This document shows positions 54,910 through 63,908 of a stretch of 64,000 nt of DNA, piece by piece (positions within the stretch are counted from its first letter, which is position 1; every line of letters begins with the position of its first letter). The DNA comes from VSJD01 sp964617825 (GTDB lineage: Bacteria > Verrucomicrobiota > Kiritimatiellia > JAAZAB01), in the NCBI GenBank assembly GCA_964617825.1, contig CAZTWL010000015.1, positions 22,587 through 86,586 on the forward strand. Direction: 5' to 3'. The notes beneath the pieces were generated by a model. It made no database searches. It was not told the DNA's origin and was given only the letters and a program-made list of their open reading frames with translations. Both the position numbers and the translations under genes were made by a program.

Positions 54910-54928
54910 TCAATCATAAAGTGTTCCT

Positions 54929-55450
54929 ATGCCTTTTCTCAAATCCATGGAGTTGGCCCGGGCTTCGTTTGCGCACAAGCCGATCGTTATGCTGGCAACC
55001 GGTTTCGGACTGGGTCTTAGTCCGGTGGCGAGCGGCACGGCCGGAACGCTGCTGGGCTTGCCGCTGATGTTCTGCCTGGCGCCGCTCTGGGCTCAATCCG
55101 GCAGCGTCGCCCTGGTGGCGCAGGCAATCGTGGCCCTGGTCCTGCTCCTGCTGGCCATCCCGGTTTGCGATGTGGCCGAAAAACATTTCGGCCGCAAGGA
55201 CGATGGGCGCATTGTGGCCGACGAGTTCATGACTTTCCCCATCTGCATGCTGGGCTTGCCGCTCGTTCCCTGGGTGCTCGCCCTGGCTTTTTTTACCAAC
55301 CGGGTCTTCGATGTCCTCAAGCCGTTTCCGGCTCACCGCCTGCAAAGCCTGCCCGGCGGCCTGGGGATTGCGGTGGACGATGGCGTGGCGGCGCTGTACA
55401 GCTTGCTGGTCAACCACCTGGTTTATTACTGTGTTCTGCGGTGCCTCTGA
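54929..55450 (+). CDS. pgpA: Phosphatidylglycerophosphatase A
   Basis: 173 residues. PgpA dephosphorylates phosphatidylglycerol phosphate in the inner membrane. The conserved GLGLSPVASGTAGTLLGLP start, ADEFMTFPICMLGLPLVP with the acidic pair, and FFTNRVFDVLKPFPAHRLQS followed by GIAVDD are all present, with about four membrane segments. It probably shares a transcript with nrdJ. The Shine-Dalgarno sequence is weak. Confidence 0.93.
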   Translation: MPFLKSMELARASFAHKPIVMLATGFGLGLSPVASGTAGTLLGLPLMFCLAPLWAQSGSVALVAQAIVALVLLLLAIPVCDVAEKHFGRKDDGRIVADEFMTFPICMLGLPLVPWVLALAFFTNRVFDVLKPFPAHRLQSLPGGLGIAVDDGVAALYSLLVNHLVYYCVLRCL

Positions 55451-55451
55451 G

Positions 55452-55492
55452 GATTTCTGAGCTTTAGTTCCCGATTTCCGACTTTAGGCCCC
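55452..55492. repeat. Imperfect ~20-base direct repeat between convergent genes
   Basis: A 21-base unit (55452-55472, GATTTCTGAGCTTTAGTTCC plus C) is followed immediately by GATTTCCGACTTTAGGCCCC (55473-55492), matching at about 16 positions. It fills the gap between the pgpA and Gfo/Idh stop codons and runs into the latter gene's end. It resembles intergenic microrepeats of the form ATCAGAAATC. Confidence 0.5.
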
Positions 55493-56725
55493 TAATTTCG
55501 GATCCGTTTCCCGCTGAACTTTCACTTCTTTTTTAACGAATGTAGACTTGCGCTGCAGCCGGCTCAACAAAGCGTCGTATTTCGGACGGCTGATCGGCAG
55601 GTTTACCCAGCGCCCCTCATGCGAAGAGAGCGTGACAGCGTTGGCCAATTCCAGGGAGCCGATGCCGCTCTCTCCCGGTGTTGCCAGCTTGTCGCCGAAT
55701 AGAATGTGGCGCACCAGATTGGCCAGCACCTTGGCATGTTCAGGCTGGTTTTCCCTGAGGCTCTGCGACAAGGCCTCGCAAACGTTGCCGCACAAATACG
55801 TCTGGGGAATGTTAATCGGCGTCTGGAGCGCCTCCGGTTTGGCCCACATGTCCTTGCAGGTATTGATGTGTGTCCGGATGCCGGGGTGAAAATGGTAGAA
55901 GGATAACGCGCCGTCCCGCAGGACCAGCTTGCCTTTTTCGCCGCACAACTCGATCAACTGGCCTGGTCCGATCTCGCAAGTCGAACAGTAGAGGTAACCG
56001 GCGCCGCCGTTCGGATATTTGAGCAGGGCCTCGGCCTGATCCTCCACCTCGATGTTGTGCAGGCGGGTACAGGTGCGGCCGAACACGGCGCTGGGCAAAC
56101 CGCAAAGCTGGACAAAAATATCCAGCATGTGCGGCGCCTGGTTCAGCATGACACCGCCGCCTTCGCCTTTCCAGGTTGCCCGCCAGGCGCCAGAATCGTA
56201 ATAACGCTGGTTGCGGTATTCCAGCACCATCAGCGTGGCGCGGTAAAGCTCGCCCAGCCGGCCGCTGCGGACGAGCGCCAGCGCCTTTTCGAAGACCGGT
56301 TTCAGCCGGTTTTGGAACATTACGGCGAAAACCACGCCGTTTTTCCTGGCGCATGCCACCATGCGGTCGGCGGTGGAAACCCGCTCGGTCAGCGGCTTTT
56401 CCGAAATCACATGCAGTCCCGCGTTCATGCAGTCCAGGGCAGGCTGACAATGAAACGGATGCGGTGTTACAATCGCCACCACGTCGCAAGCTTGTGCCTT
56501 GATTAAATCGAGGTGGTTGCCGAAGCCCGGTACGCCGAATGTTCGACCGACCTCTTCCGCGGCCGCGCGATTGACATCGCAGACCGCCGTAAGCCGGGCA
56601 TGCGGGATCGTATTCAGGATCCGGCAATATCCCTGTCCCATGCCCCCTGTGCCGATGACGCCAAATCGCAATGTTCGGTCTTTGCCGCTTGCCGTCGGGC
56701 TCCTCCCGCTTTGTTTGCTGCTCAT
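55484..56725 (-). CDS. Gfo/Idh/MocA-family NAD(P)-dependent oxidoreductase
   Basis: 413 residues; GGAG lies six bases before the ATG at 56725. The Rossmann motif is FGVIGTGGMGQGYCRIL, the family EKP motif is in HVISEKPLTERVST, and the substrate domain begins GEGGGVMLNQAPHMLDIFVQL. It is a distant paralogue of the protein at 48068. It is the last gene of a minus-strand run with SGNH and glycosidase-like genes, so oxidation of a sugar released by those enzymes is a reasonable inference. Confidence 0.93.
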   Translation of the reverse strand: MSSKQSGRSPTASGKDRTLRFGVIGTGGMGQGYCRILNTIPHARLTAVCDVNRAAAEEVGRTFGVPGFGNHLDLIKAQACDVVAIVTPHPFHCQPALDCMNAGLHVISEKPLTERVSTADRMVACARKNGVVFAVMFQNRLKPVFEKALALVRSGRLGELYRATLMVLEYRNQRYYDSGAWRATWKGEGGGVMLNQAPHMLDIFVQLCGLPSAVFGRTCTRLHNIEVEDQAEALLKYPNGGAGYLYCSTCEIGPGQLIELCGEKGKLVLRDGALSFYHFHPGIRTHINTCKDMWAKPEALQTPINIPQTYLCGNVCEALSQSLRENQPEHAKVLANLVRHILFGDKLATPGESGIGSLELANAVTLSSHEGRWVNLPISRPKYDALLSRLQRKSTFVKKEVKVQRETDPKLGA

Positions 56726-56752
56726 GCGAATCTCCGCCCTTAGTTGCTTTCT

Positions 56753-57460
56753 TTAGTTTGAATTTGTTTTTGCCGCCGGTTCGCAAATCAATGTTGAAAT
56801 CATCGGCGCCAGGTATTCCGCCGCCGCTTTATTGCCCGCGTCCGTCAGATGAACGCCGTCAGGCAGAATATAAACATCAATGAGGCTCGGATCCTGTGCA
56901 AATTTATCCGCAAAGTAGCGGTGCAGATCGCAAAGCGGAAGGCCATGTTCGCGGGCAAGATTGCGCGTCTGCGCGCAGATATTATCATCCATATATTTAT
57001 CCAGTCCGCCTTTTGCATCGAAGCGCTTTGCGCACGCATGGCGCGCATTATTGAACGGAGTGCTTGTGACCAGCATGATTTTGGCCCGGGTTTGTTGCCG
57101 CAGATCCCGAACAATTTTCTCGAGCCACAGTCGGTACTCGTCGGGAGCAAGCAAAATCGTATCGTTCAAGCCGAACGAAATCGTAACAACATCCGGATCG
57201 TGTTCCAGGACCGCTGCCGCCAGGCGGGCATAGCCGCCTTTGGCGGTATCGCCGCCCTGGCCGGCATTGATTAACGTAAACGGCTGGGATTGCATCTGCA
57301 TCAGATAGCCTTGGATGCAGTCCGTGAGTTTGGCCCCGGCTTTATTCCGGCTGCACAAGGTGGTCGAGTCGCCGAGCATGACGACGACGTTGGTTTTTCC
57401 TTCCGCAATAATCGTTATCGGAATGCTCATGAGGAACAATGCCGCCATAAGTTTAAGCAT
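56753..57460 (-). CDS. Secreted SGNH/GDSL hydrolase (short form)
   Basis: 235 residues from the ATG at 57460 (AAAGGCAGAG upstream), with signal peptide LMAALFLMSIPITIIAEG. All four SGNH blocks are present: VVMLGDSTT (Ser), NAGQGGDTAKG (Gly), ISFGLNDTI (Asn) and LPDGVHLTDAGN (Asp-His). A compact single-domain carbohydrate-ester or lipid esterase. It is 27 bases upstream of the Gfo/Idh gene and 34 bases downstream of the TIM-barrel gene, so probably co-transcribed. Confidence 0.92.
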   Translation of the reverse strand: MLKLMAALFLMSIPITIIAEGKTNVVVMLGDSTTLCSRNKAGAKLTDCIQGYLMQMQSQPFTLINAGQGGDTAKGGYARLAAAVLEHDPDVVTISFGLNDTILLAPDEYRLWLEKIVRDLRQQTRAKIMLVTSTPFNNARHACAKRFDAKGGLDKYMDDNICAQTRNLAREHGLPLCDLHRYFADKFAQDPSLIDVYILPDGVHLTDAGNKAAAEYLAPMISTLICEPAAKTNSN

Positions 57461-57494
57461 AACTCTGCCTTTCGATGTTTCGTTCTCCCGATGG

Positions 57495-59702
57495 TTAAGC
57501 CTTCGATTCAAGGCTGACTTCAACCAGCGCGTAATCCATAATGAAGGCGGGATCGATGGTAACGCTAATTTCGCCATGGGCATTGCGGACCTCAATTTCC
57601 AGATCCCGGTCTTTGTCGACGTTATGCACCATAGCCTTGATGGCACGATATTGTCCGGTCACATCAGAATTCGCAATCCGCAAAACGATTGGTTTCGGTC
57701 CGGCATGCTCCGCAGGCGCTATCGGATCGCTATTGAGGATCGGACCGCCGGTAGGCACGTCGAGCAGTCCGGATGCATTCACCAGGTGGATGACAAGCGA
57801 TTTGTCGTCGGCGGAAAGGAACGTTGTCACGCAAACGCCTTCGGGCATGTTTTCCATACGGAGTTCCGGAAGACCGGGAAGCAGGCTGGAAATCAAACCG
57901 ATTCGCTGCGCGCGAAGATCCTGGGCTTTTGCATCCGGCGGCCGGAAAGGCACGGGAGTGTACGCATTCTTGGTAGTGCTGACGGCGGAACGGACGATGT
58001 TATAACGGTTTTCGATCTCGCCCGCCTCGAAGTTGCCGGACATAAGAACCAGTCGACCTTTTCCCAATGTCTTGACTTGGACCGGCGCGTCGTCTTTTGG
58101 GCAATCGATTTCAGTCAGATTCCATAATTCGGCCAAAGTGCTTTGGCTTCGCCGGACGCCGTCAGCAGTATAACTGCCCGTTCGCCCTGCCCAAATCAGC
58201 GTGCCGCCGCCGTAAACATATTCCTTGAAAGCCGCGATTTCCTCATCGGACAACATGGCAATTTCAGCGAGAACCACGATCCGGTAGCGTTTTAAGCGGT
58301 CGATTTCCATGTCCAGAAAAATGTCGAAAGGAACATTGCGCATGTGGCAGGCATGGATCCAGGCCTTGAACAAAGGAATGCTGCGGAACACCGCCTCTTT
58401 GTACATTTCGCGATTGCGTCGCGAGTCATAAAAACCAATTTGCGCGAGCCGCTTTGGGTTGCGGAGCAGGCGCGCATGCTTGCTTTCAAATGCCCGGATT
58501 TCTTTCTCGCCCTCGATCATGGTTTTGGCCGGCGGCGTTCCCATGTAAAGCACGCCCCAGCTTGCGGCCAGCGCCCAGCAAAAGCGCACTTTGTCGACGC
58601 GGTCAGGATAAAACATCACCATCGGCGGTATTTTGCGGAACCGCGCCAGGGCAAACCGATGATATGTATCCGGGACCCAGGACGGCCAGGAGTAACGGAT
58701 TATGTCGCTGGCTAAAGTTTCCTGAAATACCCAATCCAAATGCGGCAGAGTTTCCAGGCAATAGCCCGAGGCGTTGTTGCTGAATACGCTGGAAACGTAA
58801 TTGGGGCGCAATGGGCGCAAGCCCAGGCTTTCGTAGTGATTCTTTACGGCCGTATGGAAATCTTCAGTCGATTTCAGGCGAAACTCGAGCCATGCGCGGA
58901 AGGAAGCATTTTCATAATTTCCCTGCCATATATCCCAGGCATAGCCGGGAGATGGCATTTCAAAACCGGTTTTCTCCAGAAAAAGCCGACGACAATGCTG
59001 GCAGGCGCAAGAATGGCTTGTCGCCAGGACATGGTCGACCACGATCTGCAGCCCGAACCATTGGACATCATCGGTCATTATGCCGTCGATTCCGGTTTCG
59101 TATAATTTCGCGAGATACTTGAAATAGGCGGCGCGAAAATGCGGGTTGTTATAGCACATGCACCAGCCTCGATAACTTGATCGCGCCCAGCTTCCCGTGC
59201 GGCCGTCGATCTGTCGGAGTGCGGAAAGCCGGACATCGTCGATCACAATCGGGTCCGCATGGCAATCCTCGATAAGATGGGGCCAGCGTTTCAATTTCGG
59301 TTCCAGTGCTTGTTCTTCCCTGGGCGTAACCGGATTATACGTGAGATGACAGGAGTGATGCTCAGTAACATAGATTCCCTGTTTGTGGCAGGCGCGTACC
59401 ACCTTGGCTAGAGTTTCTGTGAGCAAATCCCAATCGCGCAGATATGACCACCGGAAATGCGTGGAGCTGAAGGTGATGACATGGTTGATCCCGGCTTTGC
59501 GGAAACCCTCGGCCTTGCGATCGAAGTCTGCCGTCGAATAGTCGAATATTTCTTCCTCGTTATACCAAAACCATCCGAAGCGTGTATTCCATAAATCCTT
59601 TGGAAACGCCAGAGGTCGGTTGAGTGTTGCCTGTATCGATTCATTCCGCCTCGATGTGGAGGCCTTTGTTTTTACGCGGGGCTTTATATCGTTGTCTGCC
59701 AT
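57495..59702 (-). CDS. TIM-barrel glycosidase-like protein (GH42/GHL6-like), exact activity unknown
   Basis: 735 residues from the ATG at 59702. No signal peptide is seen, so it looks cytoplasmic. The barrel includes VITFSSTHFRWSYLRDWDLL, HKQGIYVTEHHSCHLTYNP, CMCYNNPHFRAAYFKYL and TGIDGIMTDDVQWFGLQ, with candidate catalytic acids in the last block. A CQHCRRLF motif with an earlier Cys may bind a metal. Residues ~410-560 look like a trimerisation or amidotransferase-like domain found in GH42 enzymes (EYVYGGGTLIWAGRTG), and the rest is beta-rich. A galactosidase-like activity is an analogy only. An upstream frame reaching 60017 crosses the next gene and is rejected. Confidence 0.72.
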   Translation of the reverse strand: MADNDIKPRVKTKASTSRRNESIQATLNRPLAFPKDLWNTRFGWFWYNEEEIFDYSTADFDRKAEGFRKAGINHVITFSSTHFRWSYLRDWDLLTETLAKVVRACHKQGIYVTEHHSCHLTYNPVTPREEQALEPKLKRWPHLIEDCHADPIVIDDVRLSALRQIDGRTGSWARSSYRGWCMCYNNPHFRAAYFKYLAKLYETGIDGIMTDDVQWFGLQIVVDHVLATSHSCACQHCRRLFLEKTGFEMPSPGYAWDIWQGNYENASFRAWLEFRLKSTEDFHTAVKNHYESLGLRPLRPNYVSSVFSNNASGYCLETLPHLDWVFQETLASDIIRYSWPSWVPDTYHRFALARFRKIPPMVMFYPDRVDKVRFCWALAASWGVLYMGTPPAKTMIEGEKEIRAFESKHARLLRNPKRLAQIGFYDSRRNREMYKEAVFRSIPLFKAWIHACHMRNVPFDIFLDMEIDRLKRYRIVVLAEIAMLSDEEIAAFKEYVYGGGTLIWAGRTGSYTADGVRRSQSTLAELWNLTEIDCPKDDAPVQVKTLGKGRLVLMSGNFEAGEIENRYNIVRSAVSTTKNAYTPVPFRPPDAKAQDLRAQRIGLISSLLPGLPELRMENMPEGVCVTTFLSADDKSLVIHLVNASGLLDVPTGGPILNSDPIAPAEHAGPKPIVLRIANSDVTGQYRAIKAMVHNVDKDRDLEIEVRNAHGEISVTIDPAFIMDYALVEVSLESKA

Positions 59703-59745
59703 GGGTTGGTTCTTTCTTCTTTTGTTGACGACACTATCTGTCCAT

Positions 59746-62235
59746 TTATTCGCCGACAATTTCATATAGTCCCGGTCCAGTTCCGCCGAATAATGCGCCG
59801 TCGGCCTGTATGTCAGCAGCCCGGATTGCGAGGGGCGGCTGGCAGAAAACCAGCGGCCGGCATTGGAATGGCGCGCTAAAGCCGATCTTGTCGCCGGGCG
59901 CCGCAAAGCCTCGCAGGCGGCGCTCGGCCTGGTGGTTGGACCGCGAATCGTATGTGAACAATCCGAGAACATAGACCGGTTTGTCAACCGCTTCCAGGCG
60001 GATCGAGTGCAGGCCATAACCCAATCCCAGGACGCCTTTACGGTTTTCCAAAAAGCACTTATTAGTGGCCGTGGTGATAAACGGTTGATCGGTTGGAATC
60101 AGGCGTTTCTCGGCGCCATCGACTGCCACGCGCAGCGTCCCGCCATCCGGACGGTCAACATAGGCCACTGCCAGATCCGACCCGGCGACGTCGATTTCGA
60201 GCCCCTGTCCCGGAATGAGTTTGATCTGCCGGTCGCCGTAGGGCGCGCCCCATTCGGACGCAAAATTTTCAACGGACAAGCCTGACTTACGCCAAAGGTC
60301 TGAATCCATGCCGAAGAAAACGCGATTGGGGCAGATTTTGCAATCGACGGCAATAATTTTGGCGTCATTGCCGGTCGTTTCCAAAATATGCCGATCTCCA
60401 AGCGCCAGGCGCCCGACGGTGAACGACGAATTGCGCGTATTGCGTTCCAGGTAATTGGCGCAGCCGAACTGCTTGCCGTCAATCCAGGCATTCCGGTTGG
60501 AGCTCGCCGTAGCCCAACCGTTGACCACGGTGTCTTCCAGGATGAGCCGCGTCCCATCATTTATTCTCGGGTTTTGATTGGTGAAAGTCGCCATCTCGCC
60601 TTCCCAGGCGTAGCTGTTGGGATGCAAGCGCTCGGGCAGATAAGCCTGCAACTGTCCCGGCTCAGTCGGATCCCAGCACTCGAAAGCTTTTTCGATTTGT
60701 TTGAACCAGAGATAGTGCGCGGCGGCTTGGGGGTGACCGTCGATCGGGATCAAGGCATAAGGATTACACCAGCGGGCGGTATCGTCGAGCGCTTTGCCGA
60801 CATCGATTGCCGGAATCTGATACCGCAGAGCAAGTGCCTTAAGGTCGCCGCCGTTGGGGGTGTAACGGCCGCGGTTTTGAAACTGACAGAACAGGAATTC
60901 GCAATGCGGATAATGGCGCTGAATCCAGCGAATAGCTCCTTCAAAGACGGCGACTTCATCCGGCGTATCAACTTTGCGGTTGGCGCCGCTGCCAAAAATT
61001 ACGAGGTCGGGTCCAGGGCCTTCTTTCCTGGTGAAAAGGTCGGGGTGAAGTTCGTGCCACGTTTTGCCCGCTGGATAGCCGTTCAGCCCTGGATCTGGCG
61101 GAACGGCTAACGCACAGTATTCAGCCAGGCCGGAATGTGCCGTGCCGACGCTGGAGCCGTCGCAGGCCATGAAATTAAGCAGGAATTTATTCGCCGGCAG
61201 GTTGAACTTGCGCATTAGTTCCAGCCGCAAGCGACCGGCATAGCTCCAGTAGTGCTGCCACCATCCGACATAATCCGCCAAGTCCGGCCGGTTGACCTTG
61301 TCCGCTTCGAAACTCCGGTCTGGATTCGTCGGGCGCGGCTGTTTGAAGGTGGCCGCCGCAGGATCTTCGTCGTAACAATAGAGCGGCGGGTTGGCGCTGC
61401 CGCGGTCGATACTTGAGCCCATGACAATTATATGCAGGGCTTCGCCTTTCCACAATTTTTGAATCGTTCGCGGCAGATACCGGTAGTAGGGTATCATTGG
61501 CCTGGCCGCAATGGCGCCGGACGAGAGTGTTGACCCTGTGGCAACAAGAGTGGGGGCATAAACCCAGACATCCTGCCTGCCGTTGTTGACGAACATGACT
61601 TCAATTCCGATTGTGTTGACGTCGGACGAATGCGATTCCTTTCCGGCTTGAAAATGCCCGGTTATTTCGGCGTTAGTGATCGCCAAGGCAACTGTGCCGG
61701 TTTGCGCGAGATGCGTTTCGTAGCTTTTGGCGACGATCAGTTCGCCCCGACTGTGCTTTGGGAAAACGCGGTCATCCTTTTGGCCGAATTCTTTTGGGCT
61801 CCATTGGCCATCTTCGCTGTCCAGTTTCATAAGGCGGATGCTGGCGGATAGCGCATTGGATTCAGACTGGTACCCGCCTGCGGTCAGGATGATGCAATCG
61901 CCATGAGAAAGTCCGGCTTCTGGAAGGGTGCAAAATTGCCAGAACCGTTTGCCGGGTTTGATCGCCACAAGGTTATGAACGGAATGGACGGGGAGGATTG
62001 CTTCCCCGGCGATGTCTTCAATGTGCGATTCCCGGACTACCCGGACGTCATCATAAGCGTCGCTGTTCCAAAAGGCCACATAGCCGGAATCGAAGTCCCG
62101 CGCGACACCCTGCCGGTGGTTGATAAAGGAATGAAACTCGAACGATGGATTTTGCAGCAGATTCGCGGCCGTTGCCCAGGATATGGTTGCCGACACAAAG
62201 ATAGCCATTGAAACGCAAAATGCTTTTTTCTTCAT
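59746..62235 (-). CDS. Large secreted SGNH-hydrolase-like protein
   Basis: 829 residues from the ATG at 62235 (GAGG upstream; a TTG one codon earlier is also open). Signal peptide KKKAFCVSMAIFVSATISWA. Residues ~25-250 look like a galactose-binding-like beta-sandwich. Residues ~260-520 form a SGNH domain: IIVMGSSIDRGSANP (Ser), FMACDGSSVGTAHSG (Gly), VIFGSGANRKV (Asn), IPIDGHPQAAAHYL (Asp-His). The C-terminal ~300 residues are beta-rich and may bind carbohydrate. It is the first gene of a four-gene minus-strand run with short gaps (43, 34, 27 bases). Probably an exported esterase on complex glycans; substrate unknown. Confidence 0.85.
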   Translation of the reverse strand: MKKKAFCVSMAIFVSATISWATAANLLQNPSFEFHSFINHRQGVARDFDSGYVAFWNSDAYDDVRVVRESHIEDIAGEAILPVHSVHNLVAIKPGKRFWQFCTLPEAGLSHGDCIILTAGGYQSESNALSASIRLMKLDSEDGQWSPKEFGQKDDRVFPKHSRGELIVAKSYETHLAQTGTVALAITNAEITGHFQAGKESHSSDVNTIGIEVMFVNNGRQDVWVYAPTLVATGSTLSSGAIAARPMIPYYRYLPRTIQKLWKGEALHIIVMGSSIDRGSANPPLYCYDEDPAAATFKQPRPTNPDRSFEADKVNRPDLADYVGWWQHYWSYAGRLRLELMRKFNLPANKFLLNFMACDGSSVGTAHSGLAEYCALAVPPDPGLNGYPAGKTWHELHPDLFTRKEGPGPDLVIFGSGANRKVDTPDEVAVFEGAIRWIQRHYPHCEFLFCQFQNRGRYTPNGGDLKALALRYQIPAIDVGKALDDTARWCNPYALIPIDGHPQAAAHYLWFKQIEKAFECWDPTEPGQLQAYLPERLHPNSYAWEGEMATFTNQNPRINDGTRLILEDTVVNGWATASSNRNAWIDGKQFGCANYLERNTRNSSFTVGRLALGDRHILETTGNDAKIIAVDCKICPNRVFFGMDSDLWRKSGLSVENFASEWGAPYGDRQIKLIPGQGLEIDVAGSDLAVAYVDRPDGGTLRVAVDGAEKRLIPTDQPFITTATNKCFLENRKGVLGLGYGLHSIRLEAVDKPVYVLGLFTYDSRSNHQAERRLRGFAAPGDKIGFSAPFQCRPLVFCQPPLAIRAADIQADGALFGGTGPGLYEIVGE

Positions 62236-62299
62236 CAATACCTCGTTTCTTATGTTTGCCTCATCGATTTATTCGAATCTGGTCGAAGATCGCTGCCGG

Positions 62300-62615
62300 T
62301 TATTCTTTCCGCAAGCGGACGGGACCAAGGAGACCGACGTCGATGATTCTAATTTTGTGCTCATATAGGCTCTTTGCATTAGATTTCCCAGGGTATTGCT
62401 CACACGAATCTCAATCCGGTTTGCGCCCCGGAGCGTCCAGTCAACCATTCGTTGCCCACGAACGGAAACTCCAATCCATAGAGGACAAAGATAATAAATT
62501 CACGGATGCCTTGCGCGCGCATGGTGTTAAGCCGACGCTCCATTTCGGCATAATCCATATTGCCGGTCCGGCACAACCATGGCGCCAGCCGGAACGAATC
62601 TTCCGGGAAATAATT
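62300..62615 (-). pseudogene. Remnant of a GH106-like glycoside hydrolase gene: both ends joined, middle deleted
   Basis: Two coding fragments lie end to end. Bases 62615-62445 read FRLAPWLCRTGNMDYAEMER, then RLNTMRAQGIREFIIFVLYG and LEFPFVGNEW, which is the N-terminal pattern of a glycosidase barrel (as in GH106-like rhamnosidases). From 62448, one frame over, comes MVDWTLRGANRIEIRVSNTL then GNLMQRAYMSTKLE, the end of a galactose-binding domain; after another frame change GLLGPVRLRKE ends at a TAA (62302-62300). The ~900 residues that should separate the two ends are missing and at least two frameshifts are present. No start codon or ribosome-binding site serves the first fragment. Confidence 0.72.
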
Positions 62616-62666
62616 TCATTCCCGACAAAATTTTCGTTTTAGGTGACTATTTTCGGTGTTCAGGCG

Positions 62667-63836
62667 TTAACAGCTTGAGATCAACCCCTGTTCCAACATG
62701 TCGAAGCAATGTTCAACGATTTCTTGACCTGTCGGGCAGATAAAGAGATTTTTTAGATTTCGACAATACGCAGGATTCCCGATTTTCTCGGGAAAAGTCT
62801 GGAAAAGATTTTTGTAATCCGTTTGCCAGCGCCACTTGACATTCCGGTCCCATTCTTTGAAAAACTGAGCATCGTCAACGATATTTGCGGAAATCTTGAG
62901 CAGCAATTCGCGGAACTTCTGGATTTCAGCGATGGTCATGCTTCTTATCGTCAGGTCCTTGCTGCAAATATGCGGGATGAGCTTTACAGCGTTTATGGAA
63001 TGGCGTCCTATGTCCAATTCGAGCAGATACCCAAGATCGGTGTATTCATGTGCGGATACATAGTCGCTGTCAAAAACCAGATTCCCCAAGCTGTAGGCGA
63101 TCAGTCCGTGTCCGTATTTTTCGATACCCTGCGGCACATGCGGGTGATGGGCGATGACTGCATCCGCGCCGGCTGCGATCAATGCGCGGCATGATCGGCG
63201 CATCCGCGGCGAAGGGGTCAGCATGAATTCATGGCCGGCATGCAGATAGATTGCCAGAAAATCATAATTATTTTTTATACGTTTGATTTTCATCGCATCC
63301 AATTCCGGACGGAACCATGACGTGCCCGGTCTGTATTCCGATGCGGTATTAAGTTCTTTCTCGGCCAGCACCCATAGGCCAACCTTCAGCCCATTGATCG
63401 TTACGGAGAGAATCCGTTCCGCTTCCTTGAGATTGCGGCCTGCGCCGGCAAACAAGAGCTGTGTTTTTTTGAGATTATCCATAGTTTGAATAACGCCGGC
63501 ATCCCCGAAGTCACGTATATGATTGTTGGCTATGCCCACTGCGTCGATCTGCATCAATTCAATGAAAGCTGCTGTTTGGGGGGCCAGGCGCAAACCATAA
63601 CCTGATGGGTTGTCAGCCTTCAAACTGGTCGCACAGAGTGGCGCTTCCAAGTTCACGATGCTGAAATCGTTGTTCTTAAAGACATTTTTCAGATTATCGT
63701 CAAATATGTCCTGCCCGGAAAGGATTTTAGGCTCGAAGCGGCGCAAGGGACAAAAATCGCCGCCGAAAAGCAGATGCGCCCTGACCGAGCTGCTTTTGAT
63801 GCGTGGAAACGCGTCCCAGTTTATGACATGATTCAT
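62667..63836 (-). CDS. CapA-family metallophosphatase-like protein
   Basis: 389 residues from the ATG at 63836. CapA-type proteins (PGA_cap) have a calcineurin-like fold and act in poly-gamma-glutamate or other surface-polymer handling. Blocks: LLFGGDFCPLRRFEP (metal Asp), SIVNLEAPLCA, AVGIANNHIRDFGDAGVIQT (Asn-His), YDFLAIYLHAGHEF and VIAHHPHVPQGIEKYGHGLI (His-His-His), YSLGNLVFD. No signal peptide or anchor is evident. The ATG overlaps the stop of a 23-codon upstream frame as ATGA. No capB or capC gene is near; the polymer is unknown. Confidence 0.88.
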   Translation of the reverse strand: MNHVINWDAFPRIKSSSVRAHLLFGGDFCPLRRFEPKILSGQDIFDDNLKNVFKNNDFSIVNLEAPLCATSLKADNPSGYGLRLAPQTAAFIELMQIDAVGIANNHIRDFGDAGVIQTMDNLKKTQLLFAGAGRNLKEAERILSVTINGLKVGLWVLAEKELNTASEYRPGTSWFRPELDAMKIKRIKNNYDFLAIYLHAGHEFMLTPSPRMRRSCRALIAAGADAVIAHHPHVPQGIEKYGHGLIAYSLGNLVFDSDYVSAHEYTDLGYLLELDIGRHSINAVKLIPHICSKDLTIRSMTIAEIQKFRELLLKISANIVDDAQFFKEWDRNVKWRWQTDYKNLFQTFPEKIGNPAYCRNLKNLFICPTGQEIVEHCFDMLEQGLISSC

Positions 63837-63904
63837 ATTTGGCGGCCGATTTTTATGCGGTCATGTTTCACAAGCTTGTCGCCAAGAGTGGAATTCGGCG
63901 ACAT
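63833..63904 (-). CDS. Possible 23-residue coupled small ORF before capA-like gene
   Basis: ATG at 63904 with GGAGGA eight bases upstream, reading MSPNSTLGDKLVKHDRIKIG to a TGA that overlaps the next ATG as ATGA. The strong ribosome-binding site and the overlap suggest a coupled leader ORF or the frameshifted N-terminus of the CapA-like protein, rather than chance. Confidence 0.4.
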   Translation of the reverse strand: MSPNSTLGDKLVKHDRIKIGRQI

Positions 63905-63908
63905 GGTT

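Noticed and set aside
62208..62642. 144-codon plus-strand frame over the 62.2-62.6 kb gap
   Set aside because: It starts inside the SGNH gene's signal-peptide codons on the opposite strand and is better explained as the shadow of the glycosidase remnant.
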